Assembly: GCF_022842145.1 (NCBI RefSeq)
Contig: NZ_JALHQD010000011.1
Coordinates: 62,001-126,000, forward strand
DNA: 64,000 bases
From: Tabrizicola sp.
GTDB lineage: Bacteria; Pseudomonadota; Alphaproteobacteria; Rhodobacterales; Rhodobacteraceae
Direction of reading: 5' to 3'
In this document: in pieces, positions 36,661 to 45,655 of the stretch
Layout: every line of letters begins with the position of its first letter
How positions within the stretch are numbered: the stretch's first letter is position 1
The notes under the pieces: generated by a model
Told to the model about the DNA's origin: nothing
Seen by the model: only the letters and a program-made list of their open reading frames with translations
The model's database searches: none
Made by a program: the position numbers and the translations under genes

Positions 36661-36792
36661 CTAAGGGTCGCATCCAAGATCAAGGCCCCATTCCGCCTCC
36701 TGCGCCGCTGCCGGAGTGGCCAGTGCAAGAGCGATGGCGGTTGTCAGGACAAGCCCCCGTCGTGCGGGTCGGTGCGGCGTGGCAATGGTCAT
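36661..36792 (-). pseudogene. Truncated N-terminus of a secreted protein
   Basis: 43-aa ORF MTIATPHRPARRGLVLTTAIALALATPAAAQEAEWGLDLGCDP*: signal peptide then abrupt stop. Confidence 0.4.
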
Positions 36793-36918
36793 CCCTTCGG
36801 ATCGTCTGCGGAAGGGCTGGCCTTGCGACGGGGCGCGAGCTGGTAGCAGAAGATATGCGGGCGCGATCTGTTAGAATCGGCTTCTAATGAAGCTTTTACG
36901 GAACGCGGGACGACGCCC

Positions 36919-37110
36919 ATCGTGGCTCACCCGGATAGGATGATCCCCTGGACGGGGCGGCTGGGTGACGGGCTCGGCGCGGCGCTTGTGGTCCTGGCGG
37001 ACCTCATCGCGCGCAGCCCGGCGCGCCGGCGGAACTCGAGATCGGAATCCTCACGGCTGATTGGTGCGTCTGTGTTTCTGTCGATGCTCGTCCAGCGCGG
37101 CGCGCGGGGG
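36919..37110 (+). pseudogene. hmuU: Heme/iron ABC permease (FecCD/HmuU family) C-terminal remnant
   Basis: PWTGRLGDGLGAALVVLADLIARSPAR then +1 shift PAELEIGILTA then IGASVFLSMLVQRG. Confidence 0.6.
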
Positions 37111-37264
37111 CGGTGGAATGCTGGAACCGAACGACGTTTCGGGACAGCTTGGCTGGCGACGGGTGCTTGAAAAAGCCTCGCTGAGGGCGCGCGGGTGAAC
37201 TGCTGCGATCTGCGGAGCGAATGGGGCGGGAAGGAGCACCCTTCTGAAGGCCATCCTAGACGAG

Positions 37265-37780
37265 TTGCCGGCCACTGGGACCGTCCGCCTCTACGGTCTC
37301 AACGTGGCGCAGTCCCGACCCGCTACCCTCGCGCGCCTCCGGGTTGTGTTGCCAGAGGACTGTGAAGTGCCCTTCAACTTCACCCTGGAAGAGGGCATAG
37401 GCATGGGTCGCGAACCTGGGGACTTCGTCTTGCGGCCTGAAGTGGACGCCGTGGTTCTCGCACAGTGGGCCTGCCAGGGATGCGAGCGCTATGACACCGC
37501 AGCCTGTCGGGCGGCGAACGCCAGCGCGGCCACCTCGCCCGCGCGCAGAGGTCCAGTTCTGGGAGCCGGTCGGTCCGCTGGGCCGGTGCTGGCTGATGCT
37601 GGGCGAGCTTGTGGTCGACCTCGACCGTGGCCACCAACTGCAGGTGATGCGTCGTACCCGCGCCTATGCCGACGCGGGTGGCGGCGTTGTCGCAATCATG
37701 CACGAACTGAATCTGTCGGCTATGTTCGCCTCTGGGTGCGGTGGAAAGATCGCATGCTCGCTCTTGGCGAGATAGGCGGC
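37265..37780 (+). pseudogene. hmuV: Heme ABC transporter ATP-binding protein remnant, frameshifted
   Basis: GTVRLYGLNVAQSRPATLARLRVVLPEDCEVPFNFTLEEGIGMGR in one frame; LDRGHQLQVMRRTRAYADAGGGVVAIMHELNLSAMFA in another. Confidence 0.75.
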
Positions 37781-37884
37781 CTTGCCGTCGATGAGGCGGG
37801 CCAGGGCCGCGGAGGGTAATGGCGCGGGCTTCTAGAGCAGGAGGACCAAATTTCGCACGCGTAATACACTGTACACAAGGACGC

Positions 37885-38293
37885 GCGTCAAACCTCCCGG
37901 GCTGCAGGATAAGCTCCTGGTCCTCGAATTCCGGATTGCTGCGATCAATGCGGAACTTGCCGGCCCTGCCCCAACGCCAATGCGTCTGAACCCGGACCTG
38001 TCGGAGTTCCACTGACGCAAGGTCAGGGAGCTTGCCATCACGCCTGCGGATTCTGCGACTGCCTCGCCCGCGCGAGAGAGGTGCGACACCTGATCGAGAA
38101 GGTCTCCGTACGATGGAAGGAGGGCAAGCCGGTCGTCGTATTCGACGGCGCGCTGACTGCTTTGATCGGGCTGGCCCAGAATGCAAAAAGCCCCGCGTTG
38201 GCGGGGCGTCTAGGTATCGAGTTAAGTTCGGTTAAGGTGGTTGCGGGGACAGGCAACCGCCGTAACTTGCCAGAGCTGCACTGCTTTGTCTGA
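37885..38293 (+). pseudogene. Large serine site-specific recombinase, C-terminal remnant
   Basis: LQDKLLVLEFRIAAINAELAGPAPTPMRLNPDLSEFH*RKVRELA then LIEKVSVRWKEG...ALTALIGLAQNAKSPA...VKVVAGTGNRRNLPELHCFV*; frameshift and internal stop. Confidence 0.75.
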
Positions 38294-38429
38294 CTTTGCC
38301 TGAGAGCAACCGATCCACCGCTGCGCCCTTATCGGAGTGGAACAGCGTGGTCGCAGCTGGCGCCAAGGACGACGAAAGGTTCATCCCTGTTACATCCTCC
38401 ACACGGGCCACGGGCTGGAAGCATCTACG

Positions 38430-38770
38430 CCCTCCGCGTAGCAGTCGCAGACTTGTTCGTCGGGCCCGCGTCTTTTGCCCTGCCCAGGGACATGGTGAGT
38501 GCAATGCTGGGAGGAGCGGATACGCAATATGCTACGGCGGGACGTGCGCGGGGCTATGTCGACGACCCCAGGGCCGTCGGTCTTAGCCTGCCCGAACGTC
38601 CGTCGAAACACGATCTGCGAGACATTGATCGGGCGGCGGCTGACCGTCGCGGCGCTAGGAGAAGCGCTGGGGGCAGTAACGTCCTGCGGGTCGACTCGAT
38701 CGAACTTGCGGACTGCTCACCCAGCTCAGCTGCCGCGAGGCCGCGGAATAACGGGGATTGTCCGTCCGTC
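38430..38770 (+). pseudogene. Assimilatory nitrate reductase (NasA-like) C-terminal [2Fe-2S]/BFD-like remnant
   Basis: LFVGPASFALPRDMVSAMLGG in one frame; NVRRNTICETLIGRRLTVAALGEALGAVTSCGS in another, with most expected Cys lost. Confidence 0.55.
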
Positions 38771-38927
38771 ACGGCCAGTGTCGGGACGGACTTGGTATGC
38801 TGGATGCGTTTCGCCGGGCACGCGTCGTCCTGTGCGCGGCAGAATCGACGATTCCATCCGTCCTGCACGGAAGTTGGGGAGGTGCACGATCACGCACGAA
38901 ATGGTGGGCATCTCACAGCATCGCATG

Positions 38928-38941
38928 TTGTCGCAGGACAA
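38928..38941. promoter_or_regulatory. NNR/FNR-type binding site upstream of nirK
   Basis: TTGTCGCAGGACAA matches TTGTC-N4-GACAA, about 62 nt upstream of the nirK ATG. Confidence 0.75.
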
Positions 38942-39003
38942 CGATGGCGTTCCCGCAAAGGGCTAAAATTCCCTCAACTGACACACGAATGAGGGAAAGC
39001 ACG

Positions 39004-40152
39004 ATGTTCACGCGACGCACTGCATTGATCGGAGCGGCGATGATTGCCGCTGCTCCTTTTGTCGTCAAGACTGCTGGGGCGGAAGAGGTGATGGACACCT
39101 CGGCCGCAGCGCCGGTCGATCTGTCCAGCTTGCCCCGTCGCAAGGTCAAGCTGCTCAAGCCGCCCTTCGTTCACCCGCACAAGCAGGTTGCCACGGGCGG
39201 GCCCGCGGTGATCGAGTTCGAGATGAAGATCATGGAGAAAGAGATCCAGGTGGACGAAGACGCCTGGCTGCAGGCCATGACGTTCAACGGCTCGGTCCCC
39301 GGCCCGATGATGGTGGTGCATGAGGGCGACTATGTCGAACTGACCCTGTTCAACCCGCCTGAAAACATGATGCAGCACAACATCGACTTCCACGCGGCCA
39401 CCGGCGCTTTGGGTGGGGGTTCACTGACGCTGGTCAACCCCGGCGAGAAGGCGGTGCTGCGGTTCAAGGCGACGCGGCCGGGGGTGTTCGTCTACCACTG
39501 CGCTCCGGGCGGTCCGATGATCCCCTGGCATGTTGTGTCGGGCATGTCGGGCTGCATCATGGTACTGCCGCGCGATGGGTTGAAGGATCATCTGGGCAAT
39601 CCGGTGTCTTATGACCGGGTCTACTACATCGGCGAGAATGACTTCTACATTCCGCGCGGTCCGGATGGCGCCTACATGCGCTTTGCCGATGCCGGCGAAA
39701 GCTATGCGGACACGCTGGCGGTGATGAACGGTCTGATCCCGTCCCACGTCGTGTTCAACGGTCGGGTGGGTGCATTGACGGGCGACCAGGCTCTTGAGGC
39801 CGAGCAGGGCGAGAACGTGCTGTTCGTCCACAGTCAGGCTAACCGCGACAGTCGCCCGCACCTGATCGGCGGGCATGGCGATCTGGTTTGGGAAAGCGGC
39901 AAGTTCAACAACCTGCCGGAACGCGATCTGGAGACCTGGTTCATCCGGGGCGGATCGGCGGGGGCGGCGCTTTACACCTTCCTGCAGCCGGGCGTCTACG
40001 CCTACGTCAACCACAACCTGATCGAGGCAGTGAACCTTGGCGCCACGGCGCACGTGATCGTCGGGGGCACCTGGAACAACGATCTGATGGAACAGGTCGT
40101 CGCCCCGGTCGAATACGACGTCCTGCATGAAGGACGGACCGCGCTGCCGTAA
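39004..40152 (+). CDS. nirK: Copper-containing nitrite reductase
   Basis: [46 protein letters not shown] type I/II Cu ligands. Confidence 0.98.
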   Translation: MFTRRTALIGAAMIAAAPFVVKTAGAEEVMDTSAAAPVDLSSLPRRKVKLLKPPFVHPHKQVATGGPAVIEFEMKIMEKEIQVDEDAWLQAMTFNGSVPGPMMVVHEGDYVELTLFNPPENMMQHNIDFHAATGALGGGSLTLVNPGEKAVLRFKATRPGVFVYHCAPGGPMIPWHVVSGMSGCIMVLPRDGLKDHLGNPVSYDRVYYIGENDFYIPRGPDGAYMRFADAGESYADTLAVMNGLIPSHVVFNGRVGALTGDQALEAEQGENVLFVHSQANRDSRPHLIGGHGDLVWESGKFNNLPERDLETWFIRGGSAGAALYTFLQPGVYAYVNHNLIEAVNLGATAHVIVGGTWNNDLMEQVVAPVEYDVLHEGRTALP

Positions 40153-40220
40153 TGGCTGTCGCGTCCTGGCGGGGTGGCCTGTCGTCCCGGGCCGCCCCGC
40201 CGTTTTGTCTGGAGGCTGAA

Positions 40221-41027
40221 ATGAAACGTCGGCTGGCATTGGGGCTACTGGCTGGGGTCGTCATCGGCGCGGCAGGGGTGATCCTTGTCGCGTCGATGCA
40301 GCGACCGGCCCCCGCCCCGCCGCAGACCGTGCGCATTCCCGCAGGTCCGCAGGACTATCGCCCGGCCGGTGAGTTCCGCCAGGGCACGCGCATCATCGAC
40401 GCTCCCTTGCAGCGGGTCAATGTGGCGACCCTGAAGATCATGACCAATCAAGTTTCGGAGGCCGACTACGCCCGCTGTGTCGCGGCAGATGCCTGTGCCG
40501 CAGCACCTGTCGGTGGGGTTGCAGGTGCGGCCCAGACCAATGTCAACCATGCCGACGCCACGGCCTATGCTGCCTGGCTTTCCGACCAGACCGGACAGCA
40601 ATGGCGCCTGCCGACCGATGCCGAATGGCTGAGGGCCGCGGCAGAGCGTGGCTTCGACGACGGTTTCGGGGAAGATGCCAACGGGGCCGACCCCTCACGG
40701 CGCTGGATCGCAAGCTACCGGCGCGAGGTCGAATTGCGCGGCGAGGCTGACCTGGAGCTGCACCCGATGGGCCATTTCGGTGTGAACTCGATGGGAGTGG
40801 CCGACATATCCGGCAACGTCTGGGAATGGACCGAGACCTGCTTTCAGAACGGTACGCTGACCCCGGATGCCACAGAGATCGCCACCAGCTCGGACTACTG
40901 CGGGGTCCGGGCGGTGCAGGGAAAGCATCGCGCCTTCGTCGTCGACTTCATCCGCGACGCCCGTTCGGGCGGGTGCGCGGCGGGGGTGCCGCCGGATTAT
41001 CTGGGGTTCCGGCTGGTGCTGGACTAG
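40221..41027 (+). CDS. nirV: NirV, formylglycine-generating-enzyme-like protein
   Basis: FGE/sulfatase-modifying-factor fold motifs (WRLPTDAEWLRAAAERG, GNVWEWTE) directly downstream of nirK. Confidence 0.88.
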   Translation: MKRRLALGLLAGVVIGAAGVILVASMQRPAPAPPQTVRIPAGPQDYRPAGEFRQGTRIIDAPLQRVNVATLKIMTNQVSEADYARCVAADACAAAPVGGVAGAAQTNVNHADATAYAAWLSDQTGQQWRLPTDAEWLRAAAERGFDDGFGEDANGADPSRRWIASYRREVELRGEADLELHPMGHFGVNSMGVADISGNVWEWTETCFQNGTLTPDATEIATSSDYCGVRAVQGKHRAFVVDFIRDARSGGCAAGVPPDYLGFRLVLD

Positions 41028-41053
41028 GCGCTGGTCACCGGCAGGCAAAGGAA

Positions 41054-41077
41054 AAGGCGGCCCGTCACGGCCGCCTT
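41054..41077. terminator. Bidirectional terminator between nirV and pseudoazurin
   Basis: aaggcggcc-cgtcac-ggccgcctt hairpin between convergent genes. Confidence 0.65.
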
Positions 41078-41097
41078 CTTGTCGGTGTGGCGTCAGG

Positions 41098-41532
41098 TCA
41101 CTTTGCCACTTGCGTGAACAGCGGCTCGAACCGGGCCTTGGACTTGCCCTTCTGCGTCACGGCGGCGGCGGCATCCAGATTGACCGGGGCGCCTGCCTGG
41201 ATCAGCGCAACCATACCCATGCCGTAGTGGGGCGTGCACTTCACGCCATAGAGCCCTTCCCCGGTCAGTGTCAGGACATAGTCATCCCCCATCCCGCTTT
41301 TGAACGCCTCCACGCCCTCGGGAAGCATCCCTTCGATGCCCTCGACGTTGTGGCCCTTGTCGGTCGAGAGGAAGGTGATGGTGTCGCCCACGGCGGCCGT
41401 CACGAAGGCGGGCTCGAAGACCATTGCCCCGTCGGCTCCCCTGTTCAGCATCTTCACGTCGAAGTTTTCGGCCTGGGCGGCCGCGGTCAGCACAAAGGCT
41501 GCAACGGTTGCAGTCATCAGTTTCGAGAACAT
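41098..41532 (-). CDS. Pseudoazurin
   Basis: FDVKMLNRGADGAMVFEPAFVTAAVGDTITFLSTDKGHNVEG...GVKCTPHYGMGMVALIQ. Confidence 0.95.
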   Translation of the reverse strand: MFSKLMTATVAAFVLTAAAQAENFDVKMLNRGADGAMVFEPAFVTAAVGDTITFLSTDKGHNVEGIEGMLPEGVEAFKSGMGDDYVLTLTGEGLYGVKCTPHYGMGMVALIQAGAPVNLDAAAAVTQKGKSKARFEPLFTQVAK

Positions 41533-41590
41533 GTCCGGTCCTTTCAGGTTATCTTGCCCCTTCTTATAGGCTAAGGTCGCCCCTGGTTCG

Positions 41591-41604
41591 TTGTGCTGCC
41601 ACAA
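41591..41604. promoter_or_regulatory. NNR/FNR-type binding site between pseudoazurin and nnrR
   Basis: TTGTGCTGCCACAA, perfect TTGTG-N4-CACAA palindrome. Confidence 0.75.
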
Positions 41605-41619
41605 CATCGGAGGCATCGT

Positions 41620-42315
41620 TTGCACAAACTTGACGAAAGTCTTCTGGCCACCGTCCCCCCCTTCCGCAGGCTGTCCCGGCCCCAGATCCGCGAGATCTTG
41701 GATGCCGCCACAGCGCTGCGGTTCGACGCGGGCGTTGCCATCTTCAGCGAGGGCCTGCCGGTCGAACGGTTCTTTCTACTCTTGGACGGCCATATCCGGG
41801 TTATCCGGACCACTTCCGGCGGCGACCAGATCATTGCGCTGCACATCGCGCCGGGGCAACTGTTCGGGATCGGGGCGGCCATCGGGCGCACGACCTATCC
41901 GGCGACGGCGATGACGGCGGATGATTGCGTGACCCTGGCCTGGCCAAACCGGCTGTGGCAGGTCTTCGTGGATAGCTATGACGGCTTTGCCACCGAAACC
42001 TACAAGGCCGTGGGCGAGCGGGTGGGCGAGATGAACAACCGCATCGTCGAGATGGCGACGCAGGCCGTCGAGCAGCGCATTGCCTGTGCGATCCTTCGGC
42101 TGGTCACCCAGGCCGGGCGCAAGGTCGATGGCGGGATCGAGATCGGGATGCCCATCACCCGGCAGAACCTGTCGGACATGACCGGCACCACCTTGCACAC
42201 TGTGAGCCGCCTTCTGAGCGGTTGGGAACGCGACGGAATCGTGCTGTCGGAACGGCGCAAGATCACGGTGACCGCGCCGCACCGGCTGGTGATGCTCAGC
42301 GGGGCTGCGGGTTAG
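41620..42315 (+). CDS. nnrR: Crp/Fnr-family regulator (NnrR/DNR-like)
   Basis: cNMP-binding fold, HTH MPITRQNLSDMTGTTLHTVSRLLSGWERDGIV; TTG start with GGAGG RBS. Confidence 0.85.
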   Translation: MHKLDESLLATVPPFRRLSRPQIREILDAATALRFDAGVAIFSEGLPVERFFLLLDGHIRVIRTTSGGDQIIALHIAPGQLFGIGAAIGRTTYPATAMTADDCVTLAWPNRLWQVFVDSYDGFATETYKAVGERVGEMNNRIVEMATQAVEQRIACAILRLVTQAGRKVDGGIEIGMPITRQNLSDMTGTTLHTVSRLLSGWERDGIVLSERRKITVTAPHRLVMLSGAAG

Positions 42316-43477
42316 GCACGCGGCGGGCGGGGTTCGACCGGGTCAGGATCGGGGCAAGCCGGGCGGCGAAGATGGCGAATCCGACGGTCCACAGGGCGGC
42401 CGCCGTCCACAGTCCCGGCTCGGAATGCACGGCAACGCGTGTCAGGGCGGCCAGCGCCACGCAGGCAAAGGCCAGACCCAGCGCGGGGCCTGCCCGCAGC
42501 TCACGCCCGGTGTGGCCCAGCGAGGCGCGCATCATCACCGACAGCGTCATGCCGCCGATGGCGCCGATGCCCAGCAGGTGCAGGCCCACCAGGGCCGGAA
42601 ATATGCCCAGCACCGCAAGGCCAAGGGCCACCAGACCCGCCGGGATGAAGGCATAGGCCAGATGCAGGATCAACAGGATGGCTGACCGCCAGACCCTCCA
42701 GCCACGCCAGCGCGCGAGGCGGAGCGCCTGGATCGCGCCGACCAGGATCAGCGCGAACCCCGTCAACCGCGTCTCGGGCAGCGCGACCCAGGCCAGAAGC
42801 GCGCCCAGCGTCAGCACCAGACTCGCCGCGTCGAACCGCCCGAACGGCTCGGGCATCGGTCCGGGACCCTGCTTCGCCAGCCAGTTCCGGGTGAAGCTGG
42901 GAATGATCCGCCCGCCGATCAGGCCGATGAGAAGAACGACCATCGCGAACCCCAGGCGGCGGCCGTAGTCGGCTGTTCCAAGTTGCATGGCCTCGATATG
43001 GAAGGTGATGTTGGCGGCAAGATACATGAGCACGGGGACGACCACGCGCAGGTTGCTCCAGTTCCGGCCCGCCACGATCTCGACCGTGATCATCGCGCAG
43101 ATGGCCAGAAGAAAGGCGCAATCCAGCGCCATCACGGCCACCGGCCCCAGGCCAGGGCCCCCGGCGACCGCCAGCCGCCCGGCAATCCAGAGCACGGCCA
43201 AGGCCATCAGTGGCCAGCCCCGGGTCGGCATCCGTCCGGTCCAGTTCGGAATCGCGGTGAACAGGAACCCCGCCAGCACAGCCGAGGTATAACCGAAGAG
43301 CAGCTCGTGGATGTGCCAGTCGGTCGGAGCGAACGGCCCGCCCATGGTGACGCGCCCGGTCCAGACCGCCATCCATAATGGAATCACCAGCGCCGCAAAG
43401 CTGCCCGCCAGTAGGAACAGAGGGCGGAAGCCGTAGCTGAACAGGGCGGGGCCTGTGTAGGCTTGATGTGGCCGCAT
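42296..43477 (-). CDS. nnrS: NnrS family heme-copper membrane protein
   Basis: PALFSYGFRPLFLLAGSFAAL, DWHIHELLFGYTSAVLAGFLFTAIPNWTGR, GRIIPSFTRNW. Confidence 0.95.
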   Translation of the reverse strand: MRPHQAYTGPALFSYGFRPLFLLAGSFAALVIPLWMAVWTGRVTMGGPFAPTDWHIHELLFGYTSAVLAGFLFTAIPNWTGRMPTRGWPLMALAVLWIAGRLAVAGGPGLGPVAVMALDCAFLLAICAMITVEIVAGRNWSNLRVVVPVLMYLAANITFHIEAMQLGTADYGRRLGFAMVVLLIGLIGGRIIPSFTRNWLAKQGPGPMPEPFGRFDAASLVLTLGALLAWVALPETRLTGFALILVGAIQALRLARWRGWRVWRSAILLILHLAYAFIPAGLVALGLAVLGIFPALVGLHLLGIGAIGGMTLSVMMRASLGHTGRELRAGPALGLAFACVALAALTRVAVHSEPGLWTAAALWTVGFAIFAARLAPILTRSNPARRVPNPQPR

Positions 43478-43491
43478 GTCGGCTCCTTGGA

Positions 43492-43701
43492 TCAGAGCGC
43501 CGCTGCTGCCTGCAGCGCGGCGCGAAAGGCGATCTCGTCCAGCCCGTATTCGGCGCAGGCGTCGATCACCGTGTGAAACGGCGCGATGGGGCAGCCGAAA
43601 CAGACCATCCCCTGCGCCCGGAAGATGTTTGCCACCTCGGGCCAATGTTCGAAGACCAGCCGAAGCGGCAGATCGGGGTCGTCCAGTCTGGGGCCGCGCA
43701 T
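43492..43701 (-). CDS. DUF1858 domain protein
   Basis: LVFEHWPEVANIFRAQGMVCFGCPIAPFHTVIDACAEYGLD; 69 aa. Confidence 0.88.
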   Translation of the reverse strand: MRGPRLDDPDLPLRLVFEHWPEVANIFRAQGMVCFGCPIAPFHTVIDACAEYGLDEIAFRAALQAAAAL

Positions 43702-43763
43702 GGTGCCTCCCCCCTGTCAGTCGTGCCATCCACCCACTTTCTGCACGCCAAGGGCCTTCGTCG

Positions 43764-43777
43764 TTGTTCTGGCACAA
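43764..43777. promoter_or_regulatory. NNR/FNR-type binding site between nnrS operon and norC
   Basis: TTGTTCTGGCACAA, about midway between divergent start codons 43701 (-) and 43841 (+). Confidence 0.7.
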
Positions 43778-43840
43778 CGTCCGGCGGTGCGGCGGGCTGT
43801 AAATCCGGGCCCATCAGCAACAATCGCCAGGACCGACCCG

Positions 43841-44293
43841 ATGTCAGAGATCCTTACGAAGTCACGGGCCAGAAACATCTTCTACGGGGGCTCGCTGTTC
43901 TTCGTCGTGGTGTTCGTGGCCATGACGATCCATTCCCACCGCTATGTCGTGAACGTCTCTACCGCCGGCATGCCGCTTTCGCCCGAAGTGCGTCTGGGCA
44001 AGCATGTGTGGGAGCGTCACAGCTGCATCAACTGCCACACCCTGCACGGTGAAGGCGCCTATTTCGCGCCTGAACTGGGCAACGTGATGACCCGCTGGGG
44101 CGTGCAGGACGACCCGCAGGCCGCCTATGAAGTGCTGGATGGCTGGATGGCCGCGCAGCCCAGCGGAGTTGAGGGGCGCCGCCAGATGCCCCATTTCGCC
44201 ATCACCCCCGAAGAAATGCGCGCCCTGTCGGAATTCCTGCGGTGGGCGGATCAGACCGACACGCAAGGCTGGCCGCCCACGGACGCGGGCTAG
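43841..44293 (+). CDS. norC: Nitric oxide reductase cytochrome c subunit
   Basis: CINCHTLHGEGAYFAPELGNV. Confidence 0.97.
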   Translation: MSEILTKSRARNIFYGGSLFFVVVFVAMTIHSHRYVVNVSTAGMPLSPEVRLGKHVWERHSCINCHTLHGEGAYFAPELGNVMTRWGVQDDPQAAYEVLDGWMAAQPSGVEGRRQMPHFAITPEEMRALSEFLRWADQTDTQGWPPTDAG

Positions 44294-44302
44294 GAGAAAG
44301 AC

Positions 44303-45655
44303 ATGAAATATCAATCGCAAAAAGTGGCCTACGCCTACTTCATGGTAGCCATGGGCCTGTTCGGCATCCAGGTCCTTGGCGGTCTTCTGGCGGGCTGGAT
44401 CTACGTCTCGCCTAACACCCTGTCGACGGTGCTGCCCTTCAACATCATCCGCATGATCCACACCAACGCGCTGATCGTCTGGCTGCTGCTGGGCTTCTTC
44501 GGTGCGGCCTACTTCCTGGTGCCCGAGGAATCAGAGCGTGAGATCTGGTCGGTCAAGCTGGCCTACCTGCAGCTGATCATCCTGGTGGTCGGCACGCTTG
44601 GCGCGGTCGGCAGTTACCTTGTCGGCATCCACGGCGGGCGCGAGTTTTTGGAACAGCCGCTCTGGGTCAAATTCGGAATCCTGGTCGCCGCGGTGATCTT
44701 CCTGGTCAACATCTCGATGACCGTGCTTGCAGGCCGCAAGACCGCGATCACGGGCGTGTTGCTGACCGGCCTGTGGCTCTTGTCGCTTCTCTGGGTCTTT
44801 GCCTTCATCAACCCGGACAACCTGAGCCTCGACAAGATGTACTGGTGGTTCGTCGTCCACCTTTGGGTCGAAGGCACGTGGGAGCTGGTGATGGCCGCGA
44901 TCCTGGCCTTCCTGATGCTGAAGCTGACCGGCGTTGACCGCGAGGTCGTGGAGAAATGGCTCTATGTCATCGTCGCCACCGCGCTCTTCTCGGGCATTCT
45001 TGGCACGGGCCACCACTTCTACTGGATCGGTCTGCCGGAGTACTGGCAGTGGACCGGGTCCATCTTCTCGGCCTTCGAGGTGGTGCCGTTCTTCGCGATG
45101 ATGTCCTTTGCCTTCATCATGGTGTGGAAGGGTCGTCGTAACCATCCGAACAAGGCGGCGCTTCTCTGGGCACTTGGCTCGGCCACGGTAGCGTTCTTCG
45201 GCGCAGGTGTCTGGGGGTTCCTGCACACCTTCCACGGCGTGAACTTCTACACCCACGGCACGCAGATCACCGCAGCGCATGGCCACCTGGCCTTCTACGG
45301 CGCCTATGTCGCGATGAATCTGGCGATCATTACCTACGCTATGCCGCTCTTGCGGGGCCGTGCGCCCTATAACCAGGTGCTGAACATGGTCTCGTTCTGG
45401 CTGATGACCGGGGGCATGGCGTTCATGACCTTCGTCCTGACCTTCGCCGGCACGATCCAGACCCACATGCAGCGCATCGTCGGCGACTATTACATGGACG
45501 TGCAGGACCAGCTTGGCCTGTTCTACATGATGCGCTTCGGGGCCGGGATTGCCGTGGTGCTTGGCGCGATCCTGTTCATCTACGCCCAGGTCGTCGTCCG
45601 GCGAGAAGTCATCACTCCCGGTCCCGTCGCCCTGCCGGAAGGAGAAGCGCTGTGA
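44303..45655 (+). CDS. norB: Nitric oxide reductase subunit B
   Basis: His-rich heme-copper motifs (RMIHTNALIVWLLLGFFGAAYFLVPEE, HLWVEGTWELVM, AAHGHLAFYGAYVAMNLA). Confidence 0.98.
   Translation: MKYQSQKVAYAYFMVAMGLFGIQVLGGLLAGWIYVSPNTLSTVLPFNIIRMIHTNALIVWLLLGFFGAAYFLVPEESEREIWSVKLAYLQLIILVVGTLGAVGSYLVGIHGGREFLEQPLWVKFGILVAAVIFLVNISMTVLAGRKTAITGVLLTGLWLLSLLWVFAFINPDNLSLDKMYWWFVVHLWVEGTWELVMAAILAFLMLKLTGVDREVVEKWLYVIVATALFSGILGTGHHFYWIGLPEYWQWTGSIFSAFEVVPFFAMMSFAFIMVWKGRRNHPNKAALLWALGSATVAFFGAGVWGFLHTFHGVNFYTHGTQITAAHGHLAFYGAYVAMNLAIITYAMPLLRGRAPYNQVLNMVSFWLMTGGMAFMTFVLTFAGTIQTHMQRIVGDYYMDVQDQLGLFYMMRFGAGIAVVLGAILFIYAQVVVRREVITPGPVALPEGEAL

Noticed and set aside
38186-38206. gccccgc-gttg-gcggggc hairpin as a terminator
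   Set aside because: Lies inside the recombinase remnant's conserved AQNAKSPA coding segment and lacks a U-tract
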